Assembly: GCF_002018875.1 (NCBI RefSeq)
Contig: NZ_MVOL01000003.1
Span: forward strand, 248,001 to 312,000
DNA from: Pseudomonas sp. MF4836
GTDB lineage: Bacteria > Pseudomonadota > Gammaproteobacteria > Pseudomonadales > Pseudomonadaceae
Direction: 5' to 3'
Length of the DNA: 64,000 bases
Shown: piece by piece, positions 35,215-44,717 of the stretch
How positions within the stretch are numbered: position 1 is the stretch's first letter
How the letters are laid out: each line of letters begins with the position of its first letter
The notes under the pieces: model-generated
Databases searched by the model: none
What the model was told of the DNA's origin: nothing
What the model saw: the letters and a program-made list of their open reading frames with translations, nothing else
Position numbers and translations under genes: made by a program

Positions 35215-36266
35215 TGAAGGCCTGGAACCTGTTGAGCCTGGCCCTGGTCCTCAACGCGGGCACCTGGGCGGCGCCCGCTAGCGACGATCGGGGTTATCAC
35301 CGGGAGCATCGGGTCACGCTGCCCGGGTCCGGCTCCAGCTGGGGTTTTATCGCCCTGGACCCAAGCCGGCCGTACCTGTACCTGGCGCGGCGGGAAAACG
35401 GCCTGAGCGTGTTCGATGTGGACCAGCAACGGCCAGTGAAGACCCTTGAGCAGTCTGCAGGCGCCAATGGCGTGGTGCTGGTGCCGGAGCTGGATCGCCT
35501 GTTGCTGCTCAACACCGATGGCAGCCTGGGGGTGGCGCAGTTATCCACCCTCAAGCCGCTGAAGCGTATCGCGGTGGCCCGCAGCAACCTCAACAGCGCG
35601 GTGTACGACCCCGGCACCGGGCAGGTGATCATCGTCAGCGGCCGGCGCGCCGACCGCTCGACCCTGTACGTGTTCGACCCCCGGCAGGAGCGCATCGTCG
35701 CCGCCCATGAATTCGCGGTGAAGAAGATCGACCCGTTGCTGCTCAAGGGCGATGGCAGCTTCTTCATGCCGATGCGTGATGAAGGCCAGGTGGCGCGCTT
35801 GTCGACCAGCAGCTTCGCGGTGCTGGACACCTGGCGCTACCCGCAATGCAGCCGGCCCAGTGCCCTGGCCCAGGACGCCGAGCGCGGCCGGTTGTTTATC
35901 GCCTGCCGCGGTGAGCAGCCGCAGTTGCTGGTGGTGGACCGCGACAGCGGTGCGCTCAAGGCCAGCCTGCCAATTGGGCGTGACGTCAACGCGCTGGCGT
36001 ATGACCCGCAGCAGCGACTGTTGCTGATCCCCAGCGGAGTGGACGCCAGCCTGACCCTGGTGGACCAGCTGGACGCCGATTACTACCGCCTGCGCAGCAG
36101 CGTCAGCACCACGCCGATGGCCTACAACATGGCGTTCGATCCGGGCAGCAAACGGGTGTACCTCGCGGCGATGGACTTTACCCAACCGCTGGATCAAACC
36201 TCACCGGCGAAGGCGGATCCGCTGTTTCATGCCAATACCTTCAGCGTGCTGACCCTGGCGCCCTGA
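35214..36266 (+). CDS. Secreted YncE-like beta-propeller protein coupled to the receptor
   Basis: A 350-residue protein with a signal peptide (MKAWNLLSLALVLNAGTWAA) and about seven repeats of a beta-propeller type (LDPSRPYLYLARRENGLSVF, YDPGTGQVIIVSGRR, YDPQQRLLLIPSGV, FDPGSKRVYLAAM). It resembles the YncE family, which in E. coli lies beside the TonB receptor gene yncD. Its ATG overlaps the receptor stop (TGATG), so translation is coupled to the receptor. A periplasmic role in handling the imported ligand is a reasonable inference; nothing identifies a catalytic site. Confidence 0.85.
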   Translation: MKAWNLLSLALVLNAGTWAAPASDDRGYHREHRVTLPGSGSSWGFIALDPSRPYLYLARRENGLSVFDVDQQRPVKTLEQSAGANGVVLVPELDRLLLLNTDGSLGVAQLSTLKPLKRIAVARSNLNSAVYDPGTGQVIIVSGRRADRSTLYVFDPRQERIVAAHEFAVKKIDPLLLKGDGSFFMPMRDEGQVARLSTSSFAVLDTWRYPQCSRPSALAQDAERGRLFIACRGEQPQLLVVDRDSGALKASLPIGRDVNALAYDPQQRLLLIPSGVDASLTLVDQLDADYYRLRSSVSTTPMAYNMAFDPGSKRVYLAAMDFTQPLDQTSPAKADPLFHANTFSVLTLAP

Positions 36267-36293
36267 GGCCGGTCTGCGGCGGGCTCAGTTGGC

Positions 36294-37202
36294 TCAGCGG
36301 GCGAGGGCCTGGCGATACTCTCCGGGCGTGCCGCCCAGGGTCTGGCGAAAGCGGTTGGTGAAATGGCTGGCGCTGGAGAAGCCGCAGGCCAGGGCAATTT
36401 CGCCCAGGGCCAGGGAGGTACTGCGCAGCAAATGCCGGGCCTGGGCCAGGCGCCGGGCCAGCACATACTGGTGCGGCGGCAGGCCGAAGCTTGCGCGGAA
36501 CATCCGCGCAAAATGGTATTCCGACAACGCGCACAACCCGGCCAACTGCCCGAGGCTGATGGGTTCGCCCAACTGGCTGTCGATGTACTCCACCAGATGC
36601 CGGCGCTGGTGCGCGGCCAGTCCGCCCTTCAAGCGCAGGCCCTGGCGCAGGCCGACCTGGTTGAGCAGCGCGTGGCTGAGCATTTCGTGGGCCACGCTGC
36701 TGGTCAGCAGGCGTTCGGCGGGTTCGTCCCAGTTGAGCTGGATCAGGCGGCGAAAGCGCCGGGCCTGAAGCGGGTCATCGAGGAAGGTGCTTTCGCGCAG
36801 TTGCAGCTCGCGGGGTTCGCGGTCGAGCATGGTGACGCAGCCCAGGGCGAATTGTTCGGGGCTGAAATACAGGTGCGCCAGGCGGATTTCACCGTTGATC
36901 ACCCAGGCTGATTGATGTTCGGCGGGGAGGATGCACAGTTTGTCCGGCCCGCCCGTGGTGCCCGGTTGCTCGCGGCGAAAGGTCCCGGTGCCGCCGGCGA
37001 TGTAGCACGACAGGGTGTGGTGGCTGGGGGCCTCGTAGTCCTGGGCGTCGTGGTGGTTGCTCCACAAGGCTGCAGCCAGGCCGTCACCGAGCTCGGCGCT
37101 GTGCTCGAGGCGAGCATTGGGCGAGCGGTTGAGGGCTTGGAAGACTTGCAGGGTTTCCAGTGCGGGCATGGTCTGTACGTCGTTGAAAAATGAGTGCGCC
37201 AC
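36294..37202 (-). CDS. AraC-family transcriptional regulator
   Basis: A 302-residue AraC-type regulator. The N-terminal sensing part contains SHHTLSCYIAGGTGTFRR. The C-terminal double helix-turn-helix is in about residues 200-300 (ISLGQLAGLCALSEYHFARM and LGEIALACGFSSASHFTNRF). The start is taken as the GTG at 37202; an ATG at 37169 is possible but has no ribosome-binding site. It is divergent from an EamA exporter gene, its likeliest target, and convergent with the propeller gene. Confidence 0.9.
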   Translation of the reverse strand: MAHSFFNDVQTMPALETLQVFQALNRSPNARLEHSAELGDGLAAALWSNHHDAQDYEAPSHHTLSCYIAGGTGTFRREQPGTTGGPDKLCILPAEHQSAWVINGEIRLAHLYFSPEQFALGCVTMLDREPRELQLRESTFLDDPLQARRFRRLIQLNWDEPAERLLTSSVAHEMLSHALLNQVGLRQGLRLKGGLAAHQRRHLVEYIDSQLGEPISLGQLAGLCALSEYHFARMFRASFGLPPHQYVLARRLAQARHLLRSTSLALGEIALACGFSSASHFTNRFRQTLGGTPGEYRQALAR

Positions 37203-37206
37203 GATC

Positions 37207-37235
37207 CTGTAGCCGCTGCCGTTGGCTGCGCACGG
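37207..37235. repeat. REP-like element
   Basis: TGTAGCCGCTGCCG and GGCTGCGCACGG form a short imperfect dyad. The same signature (ACGATC, CTGTAGCCGC, GGCTGCGC) recurs at about 51131-51170, so it looks like a dispersed pseudomonad REP-type repeat. It lies between the divergent AraC and EamA genes. Confidence 0.5.
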
Positions 37236-37389
37236 CCCGGGGGGAGGGCGATGGCGCGGCCTTCAAGGCTTTGCATCCTACTCCGTAGACAGGGCGCTGC
37301 CAGCTGCCGATCCGACAAAAGCGCAAGTTTATGCAAGCGTGCGCGGTGCATGGGGCCTGACACTGCAAGCCGAACTCAGGAGTAGCGCC

Positions 37390-38301
37390 ATGAACCTTGC
37401 CTTGTATTTGCTCACCGTCCTGATCTGGGGCACCACCTGGATCGCCTTGAAACTGCAACTGGGCGTGGTGGCGATTCCGGTCTCGATCGTCTACCGCTTC
37501 GGCCTGGCGGCGCTGATCCTGTTCGTATTGCTGCTGCTCAGCCGCAAACTGCAGGTGATGAACCGGCGCGGGCACCTGATCTGCCTGGCCCAGGGCTTGT
37601 GCCTGTTCTGCATCAACTTCATGTGCTTCTTGCACGCCAGCCAGTGGATCCCCAGCGGTCTGGTGGCGGTGGTGTTTTCCACGGCAACCCTGTGGAACGC
37701 GCTGAATGCCCGGATGTTCTTCGGCCAACGGGTGGCGCGTAACGTGCTGCTGGGTGGCGGCCTCGGCCTGTTGGGCCTGGGGCTGTTGTTCTGGCCGGAG
37801 CTGGTGGGCCACAGCGCCAGCCCGCAAACCCTGCTGGGCCTTGGGTTGGCCTTGCTCGGCACCCTGTGTTTCTCGGCGGGCAACCTGCTGTCCAGCCTGC
37901 AGCAGAAGGCCGGGCTCAAGCCGCTGACCACCAACGCCTGGGGCATGGCCTACGGCGCGGTGATGCTGGGGGTGTATTGCCTGGTCCAGGGCGTGCCGTT
38001 CGCCATGGAATGGAACACGCGCTATATCGGCTCGCTGCTGTACCTGGTGATCCCGGGCTCGGTGATCGGTTTTACCGCCTACCTGACCCTGGTCGGGCGC
38101 ATGGGCCCGGAACGCGCGGCCTACTGCACCGTGCTGTTTCCGGTGGTGGCGCTGAATGTGTCGGCCTACGCCGAAGGCTATCAGTGGACCGCTCCGGCAC
38201 TGGCCGGGCTGGTCCTGGTGATGCTGGGCAACGTGTTGGTGTTTCGCAAACCGAAACCGGCCTTGGCCGTCACCCCTGGGAATCTGCGCCCTGCTGCCTG
38301 A
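37390..38301 (+). CDS. EamA/DMT-family transporter
   Basis: A 303-residue membrane protein of the drug/metabolite transporter superfamily, with ten predicted helices in two EamA repeats. The first begins LYLLTVLIWGTTWIALKLQL; the second contains LLGLGLALLGTLCFSAGNLL. Such proteins usually export amino acids or other small metabolites; the substrate is unknown. I chose the ATG at 37390, preceded by CAGGAG; a long in-frame extension from 37222 has no hydrophobic or family character. Divergent AraC gene upstream. Confidence 0.9.
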   Translation: MNLALYLLTVLIWGTTWIALKLQLGVVAIPVSIVYRFGLAALILFVLLLLSRKLQVMNRRGHLICLAQGLCLFCINFMCFLHASQWIPSGLVAVVFSTATLWNALNARMFFGQRVARNVLLGGGLGLLGLGLLFWPELVGHSASPQTLLGLGLALLGTLCFSAGNLLSSLQQKAGLKPLTTNAWGMAYGAVMLGVYCLVQGVPFAMEWNTRYIGSLLYLVIPGSVIGFTAYLTLVGRMGPERAAYCTVLFPVVALNVSAYAEGYQWTAPALAGLVLVMLGNVLVFRKPKPALAVTPGNLRPAA

Positions 38302-38406
38302 GTGCAACTGGAGCCATTTGGCGGACGCAGGCCAGGTCGCTGATCATGGGGGCAGGGCCTGCAGAACCGCCGGGTTCCAGGGGCATGGCGCCCCTGGACG
38401 TGCCCC

Positions 38407-39381
38407 TCAGCCCTTCCAGGTCTGCGGATTGACCAGATCCTGCGGACGCTCACCGAGCAAGGCGCTGCGCAGGTTATCCACCGCGCGATTGGCCATGGCC
38501 TCACGGGTTTCGTGGGTCGCCGAGCCAACGTGGGGCAGGGTTACGGCGTTTTTCAGTTGGAACAACGGCGATTCGGCCAGCGGCTCCTTCTCGTAGACGT
38601 CGAGCCCGGCACCGCGAATCTGACCTTTCTGCAGGGCCTCGATCAGCGCCGGCTCATCCACTACCGGGCCGCGGGAGATATTCACCAGGATCGCGCTCGG
38701 CTTCATCAGCGCCAGTTCACGCTGGCTGATCAGGTGTTTGGTCTTGTCGCTGAGGGGCACCACCAGGCACACGAAATCGGCTTCGGCCAGCAGTTGATCC
38801 AGGCTGCGGAACTGCGCCCCGAGTTCCTGTTCCAGCTGGGGCTTGCGGTTGTTGCCGCTGTACAGGACCGGCATGTTGAAGCCCAGGCGGCCGCGACGCG
38901 CCACGGCGGCACCGATGTTGCCCATGCCGACGATGCCCAGGGTCTTGCCGTGCACGTCGCTGCCAAACAGCGAAGCGCCAACGCTGGCCTGCCACTGGCC
39001 GGCCTTGGTCCAGGCGTCCAGCTCGGCCACCCGGCGTGCGCTGCTCATCAGCAGGGCGAACGCCAGGTCGGCGGTGCTTTCAGTGAGCACGTCCGGGGTG
39101 TTGGTGAGCATGATCCCGCGTTCGTTGAAGTAGCCCAGATCGTAGTTGTCGTAACCCACCGAGACGCTGGACACCACTTGCAGCTTGGCGGCGTTTTCCA
39201 GCTGGGCGCGGCCCAGTTTGCGGCCGACGCCGATCAGGCCGTGGGCCTGGGGCAGGGCTTCGTTGAACTGCGCGCTGATATCACCCTGCTTGGGGTCGGG
39301 CACGATCACGTCGAACTCCTGGCGCAGGCGTTCGATCATCTCGGGAGTGATGCGGCTGAAGGCAAGTACGGTCTTTTTCAT
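38407..39381 (-). CDS. ghrB: 2-hydroxyacid dehydrogenase, GhrB/TkrA type
   Basis: A 324-residue D-isomer-specific 2-hydroxyacid dehydrogenase. The NAD(P)-binding motif is GMGNIG at 152-157, and the catalytic Arg-Glu-His set is R237 (NISRGPVVDE), E266 (YEKEP) and H284 (LPHVGSATH). It closely resembles GhrB/TkrA, which reduce glyoxylate, hydroxypyruvate and 2-ketogluconate; the preferred substrate is not certain. I chose the ATG at 39381 (MKKTVLAF) over an upstream in-frame start at 39459. Confidence 0.93.
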   Translation of the reverse strand: MKKTVLAFSRITPEMIERLRQEFDVIVPDPKQGDISAQFNEALPQAHGLIGVGRKLGRAQLENAAKLQVVSSVSVGYDNYDLGYFNERGIMLTNTPDVLTESTADLAFALLMSSARRVAELDAWTKAGQWQASVGASLFGSDVHGKTLGIVGMGNIGAAVARRGRLGFNMPVLYSGNNRKPQLEQELGAQFRSLDQLLAEADFVCLVVPLSDKTKHLISQRELALMKPSAILVNISRGPVVDEPALIEALQKGQIRGAGLDVYEKEPLAESPLFQLKNAVTLPHVGSATHETREAMANRAVDNLRSALLGERPQDLVNPQTWKG

Positions 39382-39547
39382 CGCGGGAAGGCTCGACAGG
39401 CGGGAGAGAATGCCAAGCAAGCTAACATTCTCGACAGCTTTTTTGTAGCCGCTGGCCATTGGGAGCGCCTGGGGGCATCAGGGGTGTTTGCCCTGATGCT
39501 GATGGCCAGCGCAGCCTGGCGGCAGCGGTTACAGCGGTTGAGCAGGC

Positions 39548-40516
39548 TCAGTTGGTCAGGCGTGCACCGGCCAGGCTGCCGCTGAGTTCGTAGGCGGCGA
39601 GTTCGGCCTGGTGCGCGGCGAGGATCTCCGGCAGGGAGCCGCGCAGGTACTCGACCCAGGTCTTGATCTTGGCGTCCAGGTACTGGCGCGAAGGGTAGAT
39701 GGCGTACAGGTTCAGCTCCTGGGAGCGGTACTGCGGCATGACCCGCACCAGGGTGCCGTTGCGCAGCCCTTCGATGGCGGCGTACACCGGCAGCACGCCG
39801 ACGCCCATGCCGCTGGTGATCGCGGTTTTCATCGCGTCGGCGGAGTTCACCAGGAACGGCGAGCCATTGATGGTCACCATCTCCTGGCCTTCCGGGCCGT
39901 CGAAGGTCCACTTTTCCAGGGGGATGACCGGGCTCACCAGGCGCAGGCAGGCGTGGTTCAGCAGGTCGATGGGCTTGTTCGGGCAGCCGTTGGCTTTTAC
40001 ATAGGCCGGCGAGGCACAGACGATGCTGTAGGTGATCCCCAGGCGCTGGGAGACAAACCCCGAATCCGGCAGCTCGCTGGCGAGCACGATGGACACGTCG
40101 TAGCCCTCGTCCAGCAGGTCCGGCACGCGGTTGGCCATGGTCAGGTCGAAGGTCACGTCGGGGTGGGTCTTGCGATAGCGGGCGATGGCGTCGATCACGA
40201 AGTGCTGGCCGATACCGGTCATGGTGTGCACTTTCAATTGCCCGGCGGGGCGGGCATGGGCGTCGCTGGCTTCGGCCTCGGCTTCTTCGACGTAGGCCAG
40301 GATCTGCTCGCAGCGCAGCAGGTAGCGTTTGCCGGCCTCGGTCAGGGCGATGCGTCGAGTCGTACGGTTAAGCAAGCGGGTTTGCAGGTGGGCCTCAAGG
40401 TTGGAGACCGCGCGCGAGACATTGGCTGTGGTGGTGTCCAGTTGCACGGCGGCGGCGGTGAAACTGCCGGCCTCGGCGACACAGCTGAAGGCGCGCATGT
40501 TTTGCAAAGTGTCCAT
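39548..40516 (-). CDS. LysR-family regulator divergent from the FUSC efflux operon
   Basis: A 322-residue LysR-type regulator of the AaeR/DsdC-type branch. The helix-turn-helix lies in SFTAAAVQLDTTTANVSRAV (residues 18-37), followed by the effector domain. It is divergent from the four-gene efflux operon that starts at 40780. The 263-base gap between them should hold both promoters and the LysR-binding site. I see no gene there. By analogy with aaeR/aaeXAB in E. coli it may activate efflux in response to aromatic acids. Confidence 0.9.
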   Translation of the reverse strand: MDTLQNMRAFSCVAEAGSFTAAAVQLDTTTANVSRAVSNLEAHLQTRLLNRTTRRIALTEAGKRYLLRCEQILAYVEEAEAEASDAHARPAGQLKVHTMTGIGQHFVIDAIARYRKTHPDVTFDLTMANRVPDLLDEGYDVSIVLASELPDSGFVSQRLGITYSIVCASPAYVKANGCPNKPIDLLNHACLRLVSPVIPLEKWTFDGPEGQEMVTINGSPFLVNSADAMKTAITSGMGVGVLPVYAAIEGLRNGTLVRVMPQYRSQELNLYAIYPSRQYLDAKIKTWVEYLRGSLPEILAAHQAELAAYELSGSLAGARLTN

Positions 40517-40779
40517 GGGGTGCTCTCAAGGGAGATGGCAAATTGTGACACGAAGTTTCAGTGTTTACAGGGGCTTGGGGATACGACCAATGGATTATCT
40601 CGTTTACGGTAACAAAGATTCACAGGAAACCCACCTTATCGCAATCGAGGCCGCCCCCTAGAATTGCCGCGATCTGCAGGAGCCTGTCGTGCAATGCGTT
40701 GTCCCAGACGCATCGTGTCGCCCACCAGACGGCCCCTGCCAGAGAGTTGCCCCTCCCCCGATCTCAGGAATTCGCAGCA

Positions 40780-42291
40780 GTGCCGCCTCGCATCAGCAGA
40801 GAGTTGAAGACTCTCAGTGTTTGGGCTTTATCGTTAGCAATCAGCGGCTGCATCGGAACCGGAGGCATAGCGCCCCAAGGCACGCTACTTCCCGCCAATA
40901 CCCTGGCCACCGACGAGGCGATTCAGAGCGCCGCCCAGGACGCCCACTGGCCCAGTGCCCAGTGGTGGCAGGCCTATGGCGACCCGCAGCTGGACCAATG
41001 GGTCGACCTCGCCCTGCAAGGCAGCCCGAGCATGGCCATGGCCGCCGCCCGGGTGCGCCAGGCACGGGCCCTGGCCGGTGTCGCGGAATCTGCCGAATCG
41101 CTGCAGATCAAGGGCGATGCCAGCCTCAAGCGCCACAATTGGCCCACTGATCAGTTCTACGGTCCCGGTGACCTGGCCAACAGCACCACCTGGGACAACA
41201 ACGCGGCCCTGGGCCTGAGCTATGCCCTGGACCTCTGGGGGCGCGAAAGCAACGCCAGCGAACGCGCCGTGGACCTGGCCCACATGAGCGCCGCCGAGGC
41301 GCGCCTGGCCCAGCTGGAGCTGTCGAACAATGTGGTACGGGCCTACATCCAGCTGTCGCTGCACTATGCCCGGCGCGACATCGTGCAGGCGACCCTGAAG
41401 CAGCAACAGCAGATTCTCGAGCTGGCGCAAAAGCGCCTGGACGCGGGCATCGGTACTCACTTCGAAGTCAGCCAGGCCCAAACCCCGCTGCCGGAAACCC
41501 ATCGCCAGATCGACGCCCTGGATGAAGAAATCGCCCTGACCCGCAACCAACTGGCGGCCCTGGCCGGCAAAGGCCCGGGGGCCGGCGCGCAACTGCAACG
41601 GCCAACCCTGGCCCTGGGCGCCGCACTGCGCCTGCCATCGGCCTTGCCCGCGCAGTTGCTCGGCCAGCGCCCGGATGTGGTCGCCAGCCGCTGGCAAGTG
41701 GCGGCCCAGGCCCGAGGCATCGATGTGGCCCACGCCGGCTTCTACCCCAACGTCGACCTGGTGGGCAGCCTCGGCTACATGGCCACCGGCGGCGGTGCGC
41801 TGGAGTTCCTCACCGGCAAGAAACTCACCTACAACGTCGGCCCGGCCATCAGCCTGCCGATTTTCGACGGCGGGCGCCTGCGTGCCGAACTGGGTGAAGC
41901 CTCGGCCGGCTACGACATCGCCGTCGCGCACTACAACCAGACCCTGGTCAATGCGCTGAAAAGCATCTCCGACCAGTTGATCCGCCGCGAGTCCATGGAC
42001 AAGCAGCAAGGCTTTGCCGCCGAGTCGGTGGCGTCGGCGCAGAAAACCTATGACATCGCGATGATCGCCTACCAGCGCGGCCTCACCGACTACCTCAATG
42101 TGCTGAACGCCCAGAGCCTGTTGTTCCAGCAGCAACAGATCCAGCAGCAGGTGCAGGCGGCGCGGCTCACGGCCCATGCCGAGCTGGTGACGGCCCTGGG
42201 CGGCGGCCTGGAGGCGGGGCGCGATGTGCCAGCGGACGTCAAGATCCAACCGAGCAAGACCCCGGCGGCCCTGGCCGTCTTTGACCATTGA
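40780..42291 (+). CDS. RND/FUSC-type efflux outer-membrane factor (OprM/NodT family lipoprotein)
   Basis: A 503-residue outer-membrane efflux protein. A lipoprotein signal with lipobox ISGC lies at about residues 22-25. Two repeats of the TolC-like helical fold follow (VRQARALAGVAESAES; LGQRPDVVASRWQVAAQA; NVGPAISLPIFDGGRLRAEL). It forms the outer-membrane exit duct. The start is taken as the GTG at 40780, with AGGA about 10 bases upstream; the reading frame is open further upstream but lacks signal-peptide character. First gene of the operon; the FUSC gene follows after 24 bases. Confidence 0.9.
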   Translation: MPPRISRELKTLSVWALSLAISGCIGTGGIAPQGTLLPANTLATDEAIQSAAQDAHWPSAQWWQAYGDPQLDQWVDLALQGSPSMAMAAARVRQARALAGVAESAESLQIKGDASLKRHNWPTDQFYGPGDLANSTTWDNNAALGLSYALDLWGRESNASERAVDLAHMSAAEARLAQLELSNNVVRAYIQLSLHYARRDIVQATLKQQQQILELAQKRLDAGIGTHFEVSQAQTPLPETHRQIDALDEEIALTRNQLAALAGKGPGAGAQLQRPTLALGAALRLPSALPAQLLGQRPDVVASRWQVAAQARGIDVAHAGFYPNVDLVGSLGYMATGGGALEFLTGKKLTYNVGPAISLPIFDGGRLRAELGEASAGYDIAVAHYNQTLVNALKSISDQLIRRESMDKQQGFAAESVASAQKTYDIAMIAYQRGLTDYLNVLNAQSLLFQQQQIQQQVQAARLTAHAELVTALGGGLEAGRDVPADVKIQPSKTPAALAVFDH

Positions 42292-42315
42292 TCGCTGACG
42301 ACTGAGAAGGACCCG

Positions 42316-44517
42316 ATGACTCCCTTGCCTGCACCTTTGCGCTGGCTGCACTCCCTTGAATGGCGCCGGGGTTTCTTTGACTGGGCACGCAGCGACGGCG
42401 TGACCTGGGTCTACATCTTCAAGGTGCTGACCGCCGCGTTCCTCACCTTGTGGCTGGCCATGCGTCTGGAGCTGCCGCAGCCGCGCACCGCGATGATCAC
42501 CGTGTTTATCGTGATGCAGCCCCAGAGCGGCCAGGTGTTCGCCAAGAGTTTCTACCGCTTCCTGGGGACCCTGACCGGGTCGGCGGTGATGGTCGCGCTG
42601 ATTGCCCTGTTCGCCCAGAACACCGAGCTGTTCCTCGGCTGTCTGGCGATCTGGGTCGGCATCTGTTCGGCCGGCGCGGCGCGTTATCGCAATTTTCGCG
42701 CCTACGGTTTCGTGCTGGCCGGCTACACCGCCGCCATGGTCGGCCTGCCGGCCCTGGCCCATCCGGACGGGGCCTTTATGGCGGCCGTGTGGCGGGTGCT
42801 GGAGATCTCCCTGGGGATTCTCTGCTCGACCCTGGTCAGTGCCGCGATCCTGCCGCAGACCGCCAGCGCCGCGATGCGCAATGCCCTGTACCAGCGCTTC
42901 GGGGTGTTTGCCCTGTTTGTCACCGATGGCCTGCGGGGACGCAGCCAGCGCGAGGCGTTCGAGAGCGGCAACGTGCGCTTTATCGCCGAGGCGGTGGGCC
43001 TGGAGGGCCTGCGCAGCGTCACGGTGTTCGAAGACCCGCACATGCGCCGGCGCAACGGCCGCCTGAGTCGCCTGAACAGCGAGTTCATGAGCATCACCAC
43101 CCGCTTCAACGCCTTGCACCAATTGCTCGAGCGCCTGCGTGGCAGCGGTGCCGACTCTGTGGTGGGCGCGATCAAACCCGGGTTGCAGGACCTGGCCGAA
43201 CTGCTGGACGGCTTCTCCGGCCGGGCCCTGACCAGCCCCGACGCGGCGCGCCTGGCCACGGCCCTGGCGGCCTACAAGGCCGAGCTGCCGGCCCGGGTGC
43301 GCAGCCTGCGGGCGCAGTTCCAGGAACTGCAGCCCAGTGACGCCGAGCAGCTGGATTTCCACACCGCCTACGAACTGCTGTACCGCTTTGTCGACGACCT
43401 GCACGGCTACGCCCAGACCCACGCCTCGCTGGCCGACCACAGCCATGAACGCGAGCGCTGGGACGAACCCTTCACCCCGCAGACCAACTGGCTGGCCTCC
43501 GCCGCCTCGGGGATCCGCGCGGCCTTCGTGCTGGTGGTACTGGGTAGTTACTGGGTGGCCACGGCCTGGCCCAGCGGCGCCACCATGACCCTGATCGCCG
43601 CCGCCACCATCGGCCTGTCGGCGGCCACGCCGAACCCCAAACGCATGGCGTTCCAGATGGCGTGCGGGACCTTTATCGGGGCGATCATCGGCTTTGTCGA
43701 AATGTTCTTCGTGTTCCCCTGGATCGACGGCTTCCCGCTGTTGTGCGTGATGCTGGCGCCGGTGATCGTGCTGGGCTCGTTCCTCACCTCGCGTCCGCAA
43801 TACGCCGGGGTCGGCCTGGGGCTGCTGATTTTCTTCAGCACCGGCTCGGTGCCGGACAACCTCACGGTCTACAACCCCTACAGCTTTATCAACGACTACA
43901 TCGCCATGGTCATGGGCATGCTGGTGTGCGCGGCGGCCGGGGCGATCATCCTGCCGCCCAACAGCCGCTGGCTGTGGCGCCGACTCGAACAAGACCTGCG
44001 CGGCCAGGTGGTGTACGCCATCAGCGGCAAGCTCAAGGGTCTGGCCTCCAGCTTCGAGAGCCGAACCCGCGACCTGCTGCACCAGGCCTATGGCCTGGCG
44101 GTGGGGCAGCCCCAGGTGCAGCGCGAGCTACTGCGCTGGATGTTCGTGGTGCTGGAAGTCGGCCACGCGATCATCGAGTTGCGCAAAGAGCAGGCGATCC
44201 TGCCGGTGCACCCGGCCTATGCCCAATCCCAGCCGTGGCGCCAGGCGATCCGGGTCATGGGTCGCTCGCTGGTGCGACTGTTCCTGCAACCGAGCCAGAG
44301 CAACCTGGAGCGCGGCCTGATCGCGGTCGACCACGCCATCAGCCGGGTCCAGGCCACCGACGAGCCCTTTGCCCCGCACTTCGACACCTCGGCCCTGCGC
44401 CGGGTGAAAAGCTACCTGCACTTTATCCGCAGCTCATTGCTCGACCCCCAGTCGCCGCTGGCGGCCTATGCCACGCCGCGCCCCGTTGCTGTCCAAGGAC
44501 CCGAACATGCCTCGTGA
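42316..44517 (+). CDS. FUSC-family (AaeB-like) inner-membrane efflux pump
   Basis: A 733-residue fusaric-acid-resistance-type transporter. Two clusters of membrane helices (about residues 30-190 and 395-560) are separated by a long cytoplasmic region. The repeat signatures RTAMITVFIVMQPQSGQVFA and WPSGATMTLIAAATIGLSAA are characteristic. AaeB-type pumps export aromatic carboxylic acids, and FusC-type pumps export fusaric acid; the substrate here is inferred only at that level. Its 3' end overlaps the DUF1656 gene by 11 bases. Confidence 0.93.
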   Translation: MTPLPAPLRWLHSLEWRRGFFDWARSDGVTWVYIFKVLTAAFLTLWLAMRLELPQPRTAMITVFIVMQPQSGQVFAKSFYRFLGTLTGSAVMVALIALFAQNTELFLGCLAIWVGICSAGAARYRNFRAYGFVLAGYTAAMVGLPALAHPDGAFMAAVWRVLEISLGILCSTLVSAAILPQTASAAMRNALYQRFGVFALFVTDGLRGRSQREAFESGNVRFIAEAVGLEGLRSVTVFEDPHMRRRNGRLSRLNSEFMSITTRFNALHQLLERLRGSGADSVVGAIKPGLQDLAELLDGFSGRALTSPDAARLATALAAYKAELPARVRSLRAQFQELQPSDAEQLDFHTAYELLYRFVDDLHGYAQTHASLADHSHERERWDEPFTPQTNWLASAASGIRAAFVLVVLGSYWVATAWPSGATMTLIAAATIGLSAATPNPKRMAFQMACGTFIGAIIGFVEMFFVFPWIDGFPLLCVMLAPVIVLGSFLTSRPQYAGVGLGLLIFFSTGSVPDNLTVYNPYSFINDYIAMVMGMLVCAAAGAIILPPNSRWLWRRLEQDLRGQVVYAISGKLKGLASSFESRTRDLLHQAYGLAVGQPQVQRELLRWMFVVLEVGHAIIELRKEQAILPVHPAYAQSQPWRQAIRVMGRSLVRLFLQPSQSNLERGLIAVDHAISRVQATDEPFAPHFDTSALRRVKSYLHFIRSSLLDPQSPLAAYATPRPVAVQGPEHAS

Positions 44518-44707
44518 AATCGCCTTCCACGGCGTTTACATGCCGACCATGACCCTGATGTTTTTTGTCGCCGCGGCCCTGGCCTGGGCCCTGGACCGGT
44601 TTATCGCCGGCTACGACCTGTACCGCTTTTTCTGGCACCCGGCGCTGCTGCGCCTGAGCCTGTTCACCTGTCTGTTCGGCGCCATGGCGCTCACTGTTTA
44701 CCGTTGA
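44507..44707 (+). CDS. DUF1656 (AaeX-like) small membrane protein
   Basis: A 66-residue protein with two membrane helices (MTLMFFVAAALAWALDRFI and LRLSLFTCLFGAMALTVY) and the DUF1656 start PREIAFHGVYMPTM. It corresponds to AaeX, the small companion of FUSC efflux systems. The start lies inside the 3' end of the FUSC gene, so translation is coupled. The adaptor gene follows after 10 bases. Confidence 0.92.
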   Translation: MPREIAFHGVYMPTMTLMFFVAAALAWALDRFIAGYDLYRFFWHPALLRLSLFTCLFGAMALTVYR

Positions 44708-44717
44708 GAGTGACCCG

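Noticed and set aside
40885..44082. A 1065-codon open frame on the minus strand opposite the efflux operon
   Set aside because: It is an antisense shadow of well-supported genes in GC-rich DNA: low-complexity Gln/Gly/Arg/Val composition and no recognisable domain.
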